From the NCBI GenBank assembly GCA_963971575.1, contig OZ020624.1:6382903-6446902 (forward strand): 64,000 nt of DNA, written 5' to 3'. Numbering within the stretch: the stretch's first letter is position 1; the number at the start of each line of letters is the position of its first letter. Both the position numbers and the translations under genes were made by a program. Source of the stretch: Liopterus haemorrhoidalis. Its lineage: Eukaryota; Arthropoda; Insecta; Coleoptera; Dytiscidae. The notes beneath the pieces were generated by a model, which was not told the origin of the DNA, made no database searches, and saw nothing but the letters and a program-made list of their open reading frames with translations. Positions 63,334 through 64,000 of this stretch are shown here, in pieces.

Positions 63334-64000
63334 TTTAAGTCTATAGTCGACTAATTTTAGAGCTGTGAATCCAGTTTTAGCGTTTTACTGAAGGTAATAT
63401 TTTGTGCGATACATAAAATTAATATGGAACTCGGAGCGTTAATATTAGTTATTTATTTAACGTGGCCATGTAACTTTTAAAGAGTTTTAGCATCCAACAT
63501 AATATCGTTTCTTCTTTTTCTTCTACCTATTTTTATTATTCTAGAGTTCTTGGGTGCAGGGCCGCGCCAAGGTGTGTTGGCGCCGGGGTGCAAGGTAAAA
63601 ATTGCCGCCCCTAACAAGTTAAATGCAATTTTTTTAAATATAACAAGTATACATATATTTTCGAAAAAACTATGTTACGCAGGATAACAAAAAAACATAC
63701 ACAGATTGCTATATAGTGATTCTTAACCTATCTTCGAAAATGTAACTATATATAGAATTCTTCACTACAAACAACTTTTTCCTATACTATTTTTCAATAA
63801 AATTAAAATTAAAAAAGCTTGTCAAAAAAAAAACAAGGCGAGTACCACTAATTTCAAATAAAAAAAACAAAAACGAAACTTTATATGTACCTATATATTT
63901 TAGTTAAAAATTCACCTTTCTTGCCTTTAGGGTCACAAATTCATTAATTAATTCCGTTAAATCTAAATCCACTGCTATTTTATTTTCTATACTAATTGAA
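63334..64000. other. Right-edge spacer with a possible hAT terminus
   Basis: CAGGGCCGCGCCAAGG at 63557 resembles an animal hAT end whose partner would lie beyond the window. The rest is AT-rich with no feature. Confidence 0.4.

Noticed and set aside
1..64000. CRISPR arrays, phage or bacterial defence systems
   Set aside because: Tandem repeats here lack the short regular spacers of CRISPR, no cas-like gene is seen, and all recognised coding debris is from animal-type transposable elements.

Overview
This window looks like eukaryotic, repeat-dominated DNA from an arthropod, most probably an insect. It is strongly AT-rich and shows no bacterial operon structure, ribosome binding sites, rRNA, functional tRNA or CRISPR array. 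Nearly every recognisable coding stretch is a decayed transposable element (TE): mariner/Tc1 transposases, PIF/Harbinger genes, non-LTR reverse transcriptases (RT), an LTR-element gag remnant, plus hAT, piggyBac, Helitron-like and SINE pieces. Short TTAGG-type runs fit an insect but do not prove it. I cannot name the species, and no intact host gene is visible. Two weak host-exon candidates are at 3787-5247 and 35521-35550.

Layout. 1-3.3 kb: non-coding family A copy, then two minus-strand RT remnants and a mariner start. 3.6-5.8 kb: a small reading frame split by a Harbinger-type MITE, inside DNA carrying GTTGTATGT motifs. 5.8-6.9 and 14.1-14.9 kb: two arrays of a 315-336 bp tandem repeat (family C). 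7.9-9.2 kb: DD41D mariner; a second copy is at 46.7-48.1 kb. 11.7-12.4 and 33.6-34.3 kb: twin deletion derivatives of another mariner that keep only the DNA-binding half of the transposase. 15.7-17.8 kb: Helitron-like element with a 121-bp array, overlapping a very recent 599-bp tandem duplication; a second copy is at 40.3-41.7 kb. 17.8-19.1 kb: RT remnant. 19.9-22.0 kb: terminal-inverted-repeat elements, gag remnant, piggyBac MITE. 23.9-25.9 kb: two hAT MITEs, one holding a mariner remnant. 26.8-28.1 and 36.5-37.7 kb: two Mos1-like mariners. 28.4-32.0 kb: nested stack containing a Harbinger element with remnants of both its genes. 38.6-39.5 kb: a second DD41D family. 44.4-46.3 kb: inverted pair of family B copies around a SINE. 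50.7-52.8, 55.5-57.0 and 62.4-63.0 kb: long foldback elements. 57.2-58.2 kb: an RTE-type remnant split by another retrotransposon. 61.8-62.2 kb: a nuclease-like retrotransposon C-terminus.

The genes do not form a pathway. The story is insertion into insertion, internal deletion and template-switch rearrangement. The most unusual items are the three foldbacks that could yield long hairpin RNA, the Helitron-like family with conserved TGACGTCA and CCAAT-type motifs, the HTH-only mariner derivatives, and a 22-bp inverted duplication inside a transposase catalytic motif. All identifications come from reading the sequence and knowledge of the families; no database search was run.
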